This document shows, one piece after another, positions 47,944 through 59,497 of a DNA stretch of 64,000 bases. Origin of the DNA: Corynebacterium tapiri. GTDB lineage: Bacteria; Actinomycetota; Actinomycetes; Mycobacteriales; Mycobacteriaceae. Within the stretch, counting starts at the first letter, position 1, and each line of letters begins with the position of its first letter. The stretch is from NCBI RefSeq assembly GCF_006334925.1, contig NZ_VDHJ01000002.1:62001-126000 (forward strand), given 5' to 3'. A program made the position numbers and the translations under genes. The notes under the pieces are model-generated. The model saw only the letters and a list, made by a program, of their open reading frames with translations. It ran no database searches and was not told the DNA's origin.

Positions 47944-48885
47944 ATGGCTGTAGCTTTCGGCCCCGGCATTATGCCGGGGCATAACTATGTGTCCGCCTGT
48001 GACATCGTGCTTTCGGAGACCGGTCAGCTCCCGCACCTTCCCGTTCTGCCCGACCGAGGAAAAGACCACAGCTTGGTGGCCTTAACTGCTGGGCTCAGTC
48101 CGGAGCTCTTCCTTGCACCCGGTCCACGCACATGGGTGATGGAGCACCGGGAGTCCTCGCTAAGCCGTAGCTTGCGTGTCAACGTCGAGCGCGACCTGGA
48201 CGTTGCCGAGGCGCTGTGGACAACGGTGGACGCAGTGAAGTTCCAAATTGCGGGACCGTTTTCTTTGGCTGCTCAGCTGGAGACTCCCACCGGCCAGCCG
48301 GTTCTGCAGGACCCAGGCGCGCTGGAGCACCTCACCGACTGTCTTGTGGAGGCCGCGACGCAATTCTCGGCCACTCTCGCGCACCGCTTGGGAGCGCAGC
48401 GTGTGGTTGTCCAGGTTGATGAACCCCGCCTGGATGAAGTGGCCGCAGGTGCGCTTCCCGGCCCTACCACCTTTGACCCGATTCGCCCGGTTCACTCTGA
48501 GGCCGTGCGCGAGCGACTAGCTCGGTTTCCCGAATCACACCTGCTGCTCAACCTCTGCGGCAGTCCCGAGAACGTGGCTGCGGTCACGGCACCAACCATT
48601 GTGGATGTTGCTGCAATGCAGACTCGGTCGGCGCTTCTCGACGTCCTAGGTAACCGACTCGACAGCGCCAGCGCGGTACTGGCGCTGGACCCACAGCGGG
48701 TGGCCCAAGATCCCCGCGAAGAAGCGATCGCGCTCGCGCGGCTGTGTCGGAAGCTCGGTGTTGATCAGACGATACTAAGCGGCATCGACGTGACCCTTGC
48801 TCGACCACCACAGGATCCGGGACGCAGCTACGCCGGGCTGCACGAGTTGGCCGAGATCCTGACGCGGGACGCGGGCGACCTTTAA
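47944..48885 (+). CDS. MetE C-terminal-like protein, probably not a methionine synthase
   Basis: The 313-aa TIM-barrel protein resembles the vitamin-B12-independent methionine synthase C-terminal domain: a GPGIMPG start, a KFQIAGPFSLA strand, VVVQVDEPRLDE and a late SGIDVT. The His-x-Cys zinc site of MetE reads Asn-Leu-Cys here, and the last zinc Cys near the C-terminus is missing, so methyl transfer to homocysteine is doubtful. The family sits next to ligA in mycobacteria (Rv3015c type) and its function is not established. A 21-nt perfect palindrome (47960-47980) spans codons 6-13. Confidence 0.8.
   Translation: MAVAFGPGIMPGHNYVSACDIVLSETGQLPHLPVLPDRGKDHSLVALTAGLSPELFLAPGPRTWVMEHRESSLSRSLRVNVERDLDVAEALWTTVDAVKFQIAGPFSLAAQLETPTGQPVLQDPGALEHLTDCLVEAATQFSATLAHRLGAQRVVVQVDEPRLDEVAAGALPGPTTFDPIRPVHSEAVRERLARFPESHLLLNLCGSPENVAAVTAPTIVDVAAMQTRSALLDVLGNRLDSASAVLALDPQRVAQDPREEAIALARLCRKLGVDQTILSGIDVTLARPPQDPGRSYAGLHELAEILTRDAGDL
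47960..47980. repeat. 21-nt perfect inverted repeat inside the start of the MetE-like gene
   Basis: GCCCCGGCAT and ATGCCGGGGC flank a single T. In RNA this gives a very stable hairpin about 16 nt after the start codon, and 23 nt after the stop of the secreted-protein gene. Confidence 0.7.
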
Positions 48886-48902
48886 AGCCAGGACACGCGC
48901 CG

Positions 48903-49580
48903 TTAACTATGCATCGGCCAGGAGAAGTTCACGGTGCTGGCATCCTTCCCGCGGGATGAGAGGTACTTGTGCAGCCGAGTCTGCATGTCGTAGTAACCCA
49001 CAGCCTGTTGCTCCATGAGCTCGTCGGTGTCCAACTGCTTAAGCTCGGGCCACATCTGGTTTACCTGTTTCCAGGCGACGCGAGCAGCGGCCAGTGCATC
49101 TGCCGAGGCCTCGTGAGCGTTGCCCAGGGTGACGCGGTAGTGCTCGCACACGTTGCCGAGAGTACGTCGACCCTTGCGGTAGGGGTCCTTCCACCGGTCC
49201 ACCACGAAGGGATCAAACACCGGTCCGGTGACCGTGAACTCTCCGTTGGTGAGTGCATGCAACACCGAGAGGTCGTAGGCCGCATTGAAGACGATGAGGG
49301 TAAATCCCTCCTCCCAGCCACGGCGGATCCGCGAGATGGTTTCGTCCAACACCTCGGAATGCTCCCGGCCCTCGGCTTGGGCCTTCTCATTGGTAATCCC
49401 GTGCACGTCAATGGCTGCCTGTGGGATCTCCACACCCGGGTTGGCCAGCATCTCCACAGTGTCCGACGATGCGCCCGCAATGGTGATGAGCGCCGACGTG
49501 ACAATTCGGGCTTCTTTGGGGTTCACCGAGGTCGTTTCCAGATCAAACGACAACATGCGCGACGCGTCGAAGCTACTCAT
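48903..49580 (-). CDS. DnaQ-type 3'-5' exonuclease
   Basis: The 225-aa DEDDh exonuclease has the three acidic motifs: FDLETT (Exo I), FNAAYDLSVL (Exo II) and H-x-A-S-A-D-A-L-A-A-A (Exo III, with the catalytic His). It resembles stand-alone PolIII-epsilon-like exonucleases of actinobacteria that act in DNA maturation or repair. I used the ATG at 49580, with a TAGGGT -10 box 7 nt upstream (49593-49588); the frame extends further but lacks support. It is divergent from ligA and convergent with the MetE-like gene (17 bp). Confidence 0.9.
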   Translation of the reverse strand: MSSFDASRMLSFDLETTSVNPKEARIVTSALITIAGASSDTVEMLANPGVEIPQAAIDVHGITNEKAQAEGREHSEVLDETISRIRRGWEEGFTLIVFNAAYDLSVLHALTNGEFTVTGPVFDPFVVDRWKDPYRKGRRTLGNVCEHYRVTLGNAHEASADALAAARVAWKQVNQMWPELKQLDTDELMEQQAVGYYDMQTRLHKYLSSRGKDASTVNFSWPMHS

Positions 49581-49671
49581 AGCGCTTACCCTAGTAGGTG
49601 GGGTGAGCGTTTCACCGAAAATGCCCTTCGGTGCAGGTGATCGCAACTGTTTGGTGGTGGGCTCGCGCTGA

Positions 49672-52454
<2,783 letters not shown>

Positions 52455-52575
52455 GTGCGGTACGCCTTTCGGTTGATTTGCCTCTCAATATTATTAATTC
52501 CCTTGGCTACGTCTAGTGCGGGGGCAACCGCCGACTGCCAGCTACGCCACCGCAGGGGAAAGCAACGGGGTGAAG

Positions 52576-52581
52576 TAAGAT
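52576..52581 (+). promoter_or_regulatory. -10 box of gatCA
   Basis: TAAGAT lies 42 bp before the gatC GTG. An AAAGGA ribosome-binding site lies between, so the transcript has a short leader. Confidence 0.5.
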
Positions 52582-52623
52582 GAGGTGCAATTATTGCCAG
52601 CAACGCGCAAAGGATTGGTATTC

Positions 52624-52920
52624 GTGCCGGACATCACGCGTGACGAGGTCTCACACCTCGCCCGACTCGCCCGCCTGCGGCTCAGTGACGAGGAATTGGA
52701 TCACTACGCCGAGCAGATTGATTCCATCGTGGAGACGGTGTCAAAGGTCGGCCAGGTAGATGCAACTGGGGTGGAGCCCATGAGCCACCCGCACTCTATC
52801 CCGGCCACGATGCGCGCAGACGAGGTGCAGCGCACGCTGACCGCCGAACAGGCCCTTGACCAGGCGCCCGCCGCTGATGAGCAGCGCTTCATGGTTCCGC
52901 AGATTCTGGGTGAGGAGTAG
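52624..52920 (+). CDS. gatC: Asp/Glu-tRNA amidotransferase subunit C
   Basis: GatC holds GatA and GatB together in the enzyme that converts Glu-tRNA(Gln) and Asp-tRNA(Asn) to the amidated forms. The 98-aa protein has the typical DEVSHLARLARLRLSDEE start and a central VEPMSHPH segment. I chose the GTG at 52624 over an upstream in-frame start at 52585, because the family N-terminus begins there and AAAGGA is 10 nt upstream. gatA follows 6 bp later. Confidence 0.95.
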   Translation: MPDITRDEVSHLARLARLRLSDEELDHYAEQIDSIVETVSKVGQVDATGVEPMSHPHSIPATMRADEVQRTLTAEQALDQAPAADEQRFMVPQILGEE

Positions 52921-52926
52921 ATCAAC

Positions 52927-54414
52927 GTGAATGCACCGCTAACCGTGCCTGCTGAAGGACTCACGAGTCTGACTGCCGCGGAACTGGCCGAGAAGATTCA
53001 CTCCCGTCAAGTCACCTCCCGCGAAGTTACCCAGGCTTTCCTGGATCGCATCGCGGAGACCGACGAGCAGCTCAACGCGTTCTTGCACGTGGGCGCCGAG
53101 GAGGCACTGGCCGCCGCCGATGCAGTGGACAAGGCTCTCGACGCCGGTGAGCAACCGGCATCCGCCCTGGCTGGTGTGCCCTTGGCGCTGAAGGACCTGT
53201 TCACCACTACCGATGCGCCGACCACGGCCGCTTCCAAGATGTTGGAGGGTTACCGGGCCCCCTACGACGCCACGGTTACTCGCAAGCTGCGCGAGGCCGG
53301 CATCCCGATCCTGGGTAAGACCAACCTGGACGAGTTCGCCATGGGCTCTTCCACGGAGAACTCCGCCTATGGGCCGACCCGCAACCCCTATGACACCACT
53401 CGCACCGCTGGTGGCTCCGGCGGCGGCACGGCCGCTGCTCTCGCTGCTGGGCAGGCCCCGCTGGGCATCGGCACGGATACCGGCGGTTCCATCCGCCAGC
53501 CAGCCGCACTGACCGGAACCGTGGGCGTGAAGCCAACCTATGGCACCGTTTCGCGCTACGGCATGATCGCCTGTGCTTCTTCCTTGGACCAGGGTGGCCC
53601 CACCGCGCGCACCGTGCTCGATACGGCCTTGCTGCATGAGGTCATCGCGGGTCACGATCCCTTCGATGGCACCAGCGTGGACACGCAGGTTCCCAGCGTG
53701 GTGGAGGCCGCTCGAGAGGGCGCTCGCGGAGATCTCAGCGGCGTCAAGGTCGGCCTGATCAAGCAGTTCGAGCGCGATGGTTGGCAGCCGGGCGTGATGG
53801 AGGCCTACCACAAGTCCGTGGAGACTCTGCGCTCCCTGGGTGCAGAGACCGTGGAGGTCGACTGCCCGCACTTCGACGACGCACTGGCCGCGTACTACCT
53901 CATTCTGCCGTGCGAGGTCAGCTCGAACCTCGCGCGTTTCGACGGCATGCGCTACGGCCAGCGGGTTGGCGACGACGGCACGCACTCCGCTGACGAGGTC
54001 ATGGCTCTGACCCGCGCAGAAGGCTTCGGCCCGGAGGTCAAGCGCCGCATCATCCTGGGCACCTACGCACTGTCCGTCGGATATTACGACGCCTACTACC
54101 TGCAGGCGCAGCGCGTGCGTACCCTGATTGCGCAGGACTTCGCCCGTGCCTTCGAACAGGTTGATGTGCTGGTTTCCCCGACGACGCCGACCACCGCCTT
54201 CAAGCTGGGTGAGAAGAATGACGATCCCCTGGCGATGTACAACTTCGACCTGTGCACCTTGCCGCTGAACCTGGCAGGTCTCTGCGGCATGAGTGTGCCC
54301 AGCGGTCTAGCCAGCGACTCGCAGCTGCCCACTGGCTTGCAGATCATGGCTCCGGCGTTTGCTGACGATCGCCTGTACCGAGTCGGAGCTGCCTACGAGG
54401 CAGCCCGCGACTAG
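52927..54414 (+). CDS. gatA: Asp/Glu-tRNA amidotransferase subunit A
   Basis: GatA is the amidase that frees ammonia from glutamine for tRNA amidation. The 495-aa amidase-signature protein has the Ser-cisSer-Lys triad: Lys89 in VPLALKDLF, Ser164 in GGSGGG and Ser188 in [10 protein letters not shown]. The start is GTG. gatB, its partner, is not in the window. In mycobacteria the order is gatC-gatA-pfkA-gatB, and here a glycosyltransferase block separates gatA from pfkA. The stop codon forms one arm of a 13-bp palindrome shared with the stop of the convergent gene. Confidence 0.97.
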   Translation: MNAPLTVPAEGLTSLTAAELAEKIHSRQVTSREVTQAFLDRIAETDEQLNAFLHVGAEEALAAADAVDKALDAGEQPASALAGVPLALKDLFTTTDAPTTAASKMLEGYRAPYDATVTRKLREAGIPILGKTNLDEFAMGSSTENSAYGPTRNPYDTTRTAGGSGGGTAAALAAGQAPLGIGTDTGGSIRQPAALTGTVGVKPTYGTVSRYGMIACASSLDQGGPTARTVLDTALLHEVIAGHDPFDGTSVDTQVPSVVEAAREGARGDLSGVKVGLIKQFERDGWQPGVMEAYHKSVETLRSLGAETVEVDCPHFDDALAAYYLILPCEVSSNLARFDGMRYGQRVGDDGTHSADEVMALTRAEGFGPEVKRRIILGTYALSVGYYDAYYLQAQRVRTLIAQDFARAFEQVDVLVSPTTPTTAFKLGEKNDDPLAMYNFDLCTLPLNLAGLCGMSVPSGLASDSQLPTGLQIMAPAFADDRLYRVGAAYEAARD

Positions 54415-54421
54415 AGGGCCT

Positions 54422-56479
54422 CTACCAGCCGGCACACCACCGCTCGAGCTGTGCCGGGGCAGTCACCTCAGCCCAGCGCACCCCAATCTTTGCGGGGTGC
54501 GCTTGGTCATTGCGGCGCAGCGTGACCCGGCCGATGGGCGATGCGTAGGCCTGGTGGGCGTCGTAAAGCATCCCGCGTCCACCAAGCGCCTCGACTCGAG
54601 AGACCACCCCAGCGAGATCCTGCGGCGGCCCGATCGGCTGGTCCACCTCGATCGTGATCCGGGTAGGGCCGGGGCCAACGCGCGGATCTTCGGTTAGCAG
54701 CTCCGGGACCGGGTGTGTCACGCGGACATCGCCGGCGGCTAGCCAGGCGCTAATGACGGCCTCGGGGGTGTGGGGAGGCAGCCATACGCCGATGTCCTGA
54801 CGCGAGAAGATCACTCCGTCTGGTCGGGCCAGCGGATGCGTGATGCGTCGCGCCAGAGCGGATGTTTCTGCGTTCTTGAGCCGTAGCCGCTCTGTCTCAT
54901 CGTGCGCGGTGCGTTCACCAAAGTCTGGCTCAAGGTGGGCTGCGCGCGCCTGGGGGTCATGGACGAATACTCCGCCGGCGTTGTAGGCGCGAAACGCCAA
55001 CTCCCAGTCCTCGCCCCCGTAGCCAATGAGAGAGGCGTCGAAGCCACCGAGCAGGTCGAAGAAGCGCCGCGAAATCGTCAGCACCGACGAGAGGATGAAA
55101 CGCCAGGCCGAGGAATCAGCCCATTCCAAGTCGTGAGTACGCTGCCAAGCCTCGTGCAACCAGTCTGGCTCCACCCCATCTTGCAGGCGAGTACCCACCA
55201 CAACGGCCCGCTCATCCGCAGACACCCAGGACGCCGCCCGCGCCAGGTAGTCCGGTTCCGGGATGGTGTCTCCGTCCACAAACGCGAGGATAGGAAAGCG
55301 GGCGTGGCTCGCTCCCAGATTTCGCGCTGCTGCCGCTCGGAATCCGAAGTCCGCCTGCGAGACAACCTTTACCGGCCAGCGCGAACTCTTCACCTTCGGC
55401 AAGGCCCGGGAACCATCATCGGCCACGATGATCTCCACGGCGTCGATCCCGCGGCTGGCATCGATGGCGTCGACCACGCGCTGCAAGCTGGTCTCGTCGT
55501 TGTAATGGGGGATGATCACGCTGACTGCCTGGGCGGGAGTAGGCGAGGGGCGTAGCTGACCGGTAAACCATGGCTTGAATGCCTGACACCACAGGTCTTG
55601 CCACAGTCGCGCCACATCCCACCAGGAGTGCTGCCAACGCTCATCCGCGGGGATTAAATCCGTGGCCTCTGCGTCGTGTGACCGAAGTGCCTGCTCCCAG
55701 TCCGTGACCGGCTTGACCTGCCCGGGGCACAGCTGGGCAAGTTCTTGGGCATAGGCGGAATCGGCCATCAGCACAGTGCGTCCTGCCGCTAGCCACCGCA
55801 TAAGCGACCCAGAGGCCGAAACATGGCGGTGTGGGCATACCGCCAGGGATACGCGCGCCATCTCCTCCCAGAGGTGCTCCTCCGAGAGATAACCAGTGAC
55901 CTCAACCCCGGGCAGCTCCATATCCTCGTGTCCGGCGGAGTACCCGCCCAGAGCGCGCACGCGCCAGCCCCCGACCTTGGTTGCCGCTGCAGCGATGTCC
56001 GCGTGTCCCTTTCCGGGGTAGATGAATCCAATGACGCCGATAGTGCCCGGCTCGGCCTCTATGTTTACCTCGGGCGCCTGGGGCAGAGGCAGGTGAATCA
56101 CCTCCACGTCCACGCCGTTGTCGTGGAAAAATCCCGCCTCATGCTGGGAGTTGGTAACCGCCACCTCCGCCCGGTGCGCCAAACGCACATACGCTGCTGC
56201 CCGGCGTCGGAAGCGCTCCTCACCCTCTCCGCGTTGGGGTACATCGTGGAAGGACACGCTGAGAGGCCGGTTACCCACGGCCTCAAGCACACGGTCGACC
56301 GCGTCGTCTGGAGTGGTGCCAAAGAGATGGTCGGTGAACGTGACATGGACCGGCGCGTGCGGGAGACCGGAACCGTCGTCCCAGCTGCGAACCTCACCAC
56401 CGGTGTGCTGTGCTAAAAGTCGCGCGTATTCGGTGACCCCGTGGGTGGGTTCACCAGCGATGAGATGAGTGAGTTTCAT
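54422..56479 (-). CDS. Bifunctional glycosyltransferase: GT-B half fused to a GT2 (GT-A) half
   Basis: The 685-aa protein has three parts. Residues 1-310 form a GT4-like GT-B domain with a Gly-Lys-Gly-His loop (157-160) and a SGSLMRWLAAGRTVL donor-binding helix (223-237). Residues 318-525 are a GT2 domain: VSVIIPHYND, a DDGS, the metal motif D402-G-D404 and G488-G-E-D491 with a GT7-like acceptor region. Residues ~545-685 are a C-terminal domain I do not recognise. It has no membrane segment. Two fused transferases suggest successive addition of two sugars to one acceptor. It is coupled to the WcbI-like gene by ATGA overlap and converges on gatA, with 7 bp between the stops. Confidence 0.85.
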   Translation of the reverse strand: MKLTHLIAGEPTHGVTEYARLLAQHTGGEVRSWDDGSGLPHAPVHVTFTDHLFGTTPDDAVDRVLEAVGNRPLSVSFHDVPQRGEGEERFRRRAAAYVRLAHRAEVAVTNSQHEAGFFHDNGVDVEVIHLPLPQAPEVNIEAEPGTIGVIGFIYPGKGHADIAAAATKVGGWRVRALGGYSAGHEDMELPGVEVTGYLSEEHLWEEMARVSLAVCPHRHVSASGSLMRWLAAGRTVLMADSAYAQELAQLCPGQVKPVTDWEQALRSHDAEATDLIPADERWQHSWWDVARLWQDLWCQAFKPWFTGQLRPSPTPAQAVSVIIPHYNDETSLQRVVDAIDASRGIDAVEIIVADDGSRALPKVKSSRWPVKVVSQADFGFRAAAARNLGASHARFPILAFVDGDTIPEPDYLARAASWVSADERAVVVGTRLQDGVEPDWLHEAWQRTHDLEWADSSAWRFILSSVLTISRRFFDLLGGFDASLIGYGGEDWELAFRAYNAGGVFVHDPQARAAHLEPDFGERTAHDETERLRLKNAETSALARRITHPLARPDGVIFSRQDIGVWLPPHTPEAVISAWLAAGDVRVTHPVPELLTEDPRVGPGPTRITIEVDQPIGPPQDLAGVVSRVEALGGRGMLYDAHQAYASPIGRVTLRRNDQAHPAKIGVRWAEVTAPAQLERWCAGW

Positions 56480-57387
56480 AGCAGCTCCAAAAGCTCGAGG
56501 CGATCACGGTGGCGCTCGATTCCGGCGCGAACGATCTCGGGGTGTTCGGCGTAGAAGGCCCGGTGCTCTAGAGCAATGCCCTCCCGCGCCGGACTCCACT
56601 CTTCGCGTCCGGTCACGTCAACTCCCAGAGCCCGGGCTGCGCGCTTATCGACGGGCGCATCCAGGTTTCCCAACAGCTCTCGTCCGGGGTCTGCAACATC
56701 GCCCGCGAGTCCAGCAACGTCAAGTACCCGCTGGGCCATGAACATGAGCGTGGCGTTGTCCGGGTGATTGAGCGTGTGCCATATGGGAGTGCGCTCCAAG
56801 AAGTCCGAGACCACGACGGTGCGGTGATGCTGCTCTCGGCGCCGCAGCTGCTCGATAGACATTGCCGCCAAGGCGCGCAAGACCTGCAGGCTGGGCTGGG
56901 GACTGGGGATGGTGGGCGTTGTGTGCCATGCTGCGCTCAGGATGCGCAGATCGTGGTAGGGAACCACCGGTGGATTGAGCCACGGCTGCGCAGGGGAGCG
57001 CACGATCGCGTGATAGGGAAAAAGGCCGTCGAATCGCAGCACGGGGAAGGTAATCACGCGAGCACCGCGAGGCAGGTGCGTTGCTAGCTGTGCAGTTCCA
57101 CAGGGCAGGCCGCGATAGTTCTCCCGAACCGGCTGCATGACCAGGACGTCGGTGGATTTCAAGTGCCGGCAAGCCAACGCGTAGTCCTCGTCGGTCCACT
57201 CGTGGATCGGAGGAATGCGGAAGGAATCGACCACGTCGGCGGTTTCCAAAAGGATGCGTAGCGACTCGGCCTGGCAGTTGCCTACGACCATTACCCGGGG
57301 CTTACCCGTGGGCTTCGGTGGAGGTTTCAGCAGGTAAAAGGTGCCATAATGCATGCGGCGGGCGGCGTCCGGGGAACCTGAAGTCAC
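56476..57387 (-). CDS. WcbI-like polysaccharide biosynthesis protein (putative acyltransferase)
   Basis: The 303-aa protein has the WcbI family marks: a VVGNCQAESL loop (34-43, GNCQ at 36-39) and QPVRENYRG (85-93), the region that binds coenzyme A in WcbI of a Burkholderia capsule locus. WcbI is thought to acetylate capsule sugars. Here the likely job is acylation of the glycan made by the neighbouring transferases. The start is GTG, and a TACTAT -10 box (57402-57397) lies 9 nt upstream, so the transcript is probably leaderless. It is the first gene of the minus-strand arm of the cluster. Confidence 0.82.
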   Translation of the reverse strand: MTSGSPDAARRMHYGTFYLLKPPPKPTGKPRVMVVGNCQAESLRILLETADVVDSFRIPPIHEWTDEDYALACRHLKSTDVLVMQPVRENYRGLPCGTAQLATHLPRGARVITFPVLRFDGLFPYHAIVRSPAQPWLNPPVVPYHDLRILSAAWHTTPTIPSPQPSLQVLRALAAMSIEQLRRREQHHRTVVVSDFLERTPIWHTLNHPDNATLMFMAQRVLDVAGLAGDVADPGRELLGNLDAPVDKRAARALGVDVTGREEWSPAREGIALEHRAFYAEHPEIVRAGIERHRDRLELLELL

Positions 57388-57399
57388 ATTGTGTGATAG

Positions 57400-57421
57400 T
57401 ACATAACGTAGAAATTATGTA
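57400..57421. promoter_or_regulatory. Candidate operator in the divergent glycosyltransferase promoter
   Basis: TACATAA and TTATGTA form perfect 7-bp arms around an 8-bp spacer. The repeat lies in the 68-bp gap between the two divergent arms and overlaps the TACTAT -10 box of the minus-strand arm and the TATGTA/TAATGG region usable as -10 by the plus-strand arm. One bound regulator could control both arms. Confidence 0.5.
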
Positions 57422-57455
57422 ATGGTCGAAAGTCAAAAACTATTGGAGGGGTTGA

Positions 57456-58433
57456 GTGGCAGTACGCGTCGCTAGCGTGCCTGCGGGGCATCCTTACCCA
57501 CAGGCAATTGTTGCGCGACCGGGAGAAACCAGTGCGGATCAAGAGCTGGAGATACTTGCTGATCCAATCGTTGACCCGGACGAGCCTGCTCGCTGGTGGC
57601 CCCACCGCGCTCTGGAACCTGCCTTTTGGACTGATCGGCCAGCCGATGTTCTCCACATTCACTTTGGTTTCGAGCACCTCTCACTCGAGCAGACTCACGA
57701 GTTGGCGGCCACGCTGCAGCGGCTTTCGGTTCCCTTGGTGCTCACCGTCCACGACCTGGACAACCCGCACGTGGAATCCCAAACCACCTATCACCAGCAG
57801 CTGGGTATTCTCATCGCGCAGGCTGACCACCTAATCACACTGACCCCTGCTTCGGCTGCCTTGATCGACGATCGCTATGGCCGCAAAGCTCACGTCCTGC
57901 CTCACCCGCCGATCGTCGGTAGGCGCGAGGTTTTACCCTCCTACCCTCTGACCGATGTCGGGGTCTTTCTCAAGTCCGGGCGCGCAAACGTGGTGAAGGA
58001 CCCCGAGTTTTACCGTGAGCTTGGCGCAGATCGGGTCTTTGCCCACGCGGACTCGGCACAGATGGCGGCCCTGGCCACCGATGTGCATGAACCCATGGAC
58101 GATGAGCAGCTCTTTTCTGCCATCGCGTCTCACCGGGTTGTTGTTTTGCCCTATGTGCGGGGAACCCACTCTGGCTGGCTACAGATGTGCCGTGAGCTGG
58201 GAGTCTCAGTAGCCGCGCCCGACTGCGGGTGTTACTGGGACCAGGCCGACGTCCCGGAGGCCGTGGAAATATACCGAGCGGGGGATGGGCAGGATGCCGC
58301 CCGCGCATGCGCCCGTTTGCTTGAGCGTGGCCAGTTCGCCTACCACAGCCCGAGGATCTCTCACCGTGACGTCGTCGACTTTCACCGAAACCTTTACGTG
58401 CAGCTCGGAAGCAAAGGGAAATCGGCTCGATGA
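57456..58433 (+). CDS. GT-B-fold glycosyltransferase
   Basis: The 325-aa protein has a GT4/GT-B-like layout. The N-terminal domain has a DVLHIHFGFEHLS strand and a LVLTVHDLDNPH segment; a linker with HPPIV follows, then a C-terminal domain with VVLPYVRGTHSGW, where retaining GT4 enzymes hold the donor phosphate. The usual E-x7-E motif is not clear, so activity and sugar are open. The GTG start has a strong GGAGGGG site 4 nt upstream. It overlaps the next gene by 4 bp, as all plus-strand cluster genes do. Confidence 0.78.
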   Translation: MAVRVASVPAGHPYPQAIVARPGETSADQELEILADPIVDPDEPARWWPHRALEPAFWTDRPADVLHIHFGFEHLSLEQTHELAATLQRLSVPLVLTVHDLDNPHVESQTTYHQQLGILIAQADHLITLTPASAALIDDRYGRKAHVLPHPPIVGRREVLPSYPLTDVGVFLKSGRANVVKDPEFYRELGADRVFAHADSAQMAALATDVHEPMDDEQLFSAIASHRVVVLPYVRGTHSGWLQMCRELGVSVAAPDCGCYWDQADVPEAVEIYRAGDGQDAARACARLLERGQFAYHSPRISHRDVVDFHRNLYVQLGSKGKSAR

Positions 58434-59497
58434 AAATCGCATTGGTCGCACCCGCTAGGCATCCCATTTCCGAGCCCTATCCCGGAGGTTTAGAGGCGTT
58501 CTGCGGCATCCTTACCCAGGCATTGCGACGCCGCGGGCACCAGGTAGACCTGTACGCCAGCGCCGGTTCTACCGGACACGTTCGCGACTTTGAGTTTCCG
58601 GCCGCGGACTGGTCCCAGTGCCCGCACCTGGAAAACGACACGACGTATCCGCCCGGTTACCCGGAACTCGAATCACACTTTTTCGCTCGTCTTCGGGGCC
58701 ATTTAGAGCACAGCAACTACGACGTGGTGCACAACAACAGTCTGCACCCCGCGTTGCTGGAATCCACTACCTTGCCCCTGGTGACCACGTTGCACTGTCC
58801 GCCGGTGGCACCGATGTCGGAGGCTGCTACCGAATGCCCGGGGCGGTTTGTGGCCGTGAGCAATGCCACGGCTCGCTCCTGGGGTCTGGAGTCTACTCAG
58901 GTCATCTACAACAGCGTGGATACGTCAGTGTGGTGCCCGGGGCCGGGTGGAGACCATGCGGTGTTCTTTGGTCGATTCACTCCCGAAAAGGCACCCCATG
59001 TAGCGATCGATGCTTCTCGACGCGCCGGTCTACCCATTAAGTTGATCGGCCGACCGGCCGATCCGCACTACGTACAGACCCAGATCGTTCCCCGGCTGGG
59101 GCCTGACGTGCTTATCGAAAAGCCCTTGCCGCATCGCGAACTGGCCAGGGAAATCGGGTGCGCGCGGGTGGCTGTGATTCCGCCTGCCTGGGACGAGCCT
59201 TTTGGGTTAGTCAGCATTGAGGCCATGGCGACCGGAACGCCGGTGGCAGCCTTTGCACGCGGGGGTCTGCACGAAGTGCTGGCTGGATCGCCGTGCCCAC
59301 CGGTTGCTCCCAACGACGTGGATGCGCTGGCAGAAGCGATCTGCCGGGCAGGTGCTATTGAGCGCGAAGAAGTCAGCCTCTTTGCCCGTCAACGCTTTGG
59401 CATCGACCGGCTTATCGACCAATACGAGCAGGTTTATCGTCAGGTCGCCCGGAGCGCTGGTCACGACCAGCAGATGGCGGGAGCGAAACTGGCATGA
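58430..59497 (+). CDS. GT4-family glycosyltransferase
   Basis: The 355-aa protein is a typical retaining GT4 enzyme. It has an N-terminal PYPGGLEAFCG glycine loop, a VVHNNSLHPAL strand, a TTLHCPP motif, then VFFGRFTPEKAPH at the start of the donor domain and the E-x7-E motif in FGLVSIEAMATGTPVAA. It probably uses a GDP- or UDP-hexose. It has no membrane segment. It is translationally coupled on both sides (ATGA overlaps), so it is made in step with the other transferases. Confidence 0.88.
   Translation: MKIALVAPARHPISEPYPGGLEAFCGILTQALRRRGHQVDLYASAGSTGHVRDFEFPAADWSQCPHLENDTTYPPGYPELESHFFARLRGHLEHSNYDVVHNNSLHPALLESTTLPLVTTLHCPPVAPMSEAATECPGRFVAVSNATARSWGLESTQVIYNSVDTSVWCPGPGGDHAVFFGRFTPEKAPHVAIDASRRAGLPIKLIGRPADPHYVQTQIVPRLGPDVLIEKPLPHRELAREIGCARVAVIPPAWDEPFGLVSIEAMATGTPVAAFARGGLHEVLAGSPCPPVAPNDVDALAEAICRAGAIEREEVSLFARQRFGIDRLIDQYEQVYRQVARSAGHDQQMAGAKLA

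Noticed and set aside
57384-57396. CRP/GlxR-type site TCACA-ttg-TGTGA
   Set aside because: The half-sites are in the reverse order and spacing compared with the TGTGA-N6-TCACA consensus, so I do not call it a GlxR site; it is reported only as an inverted repeat.
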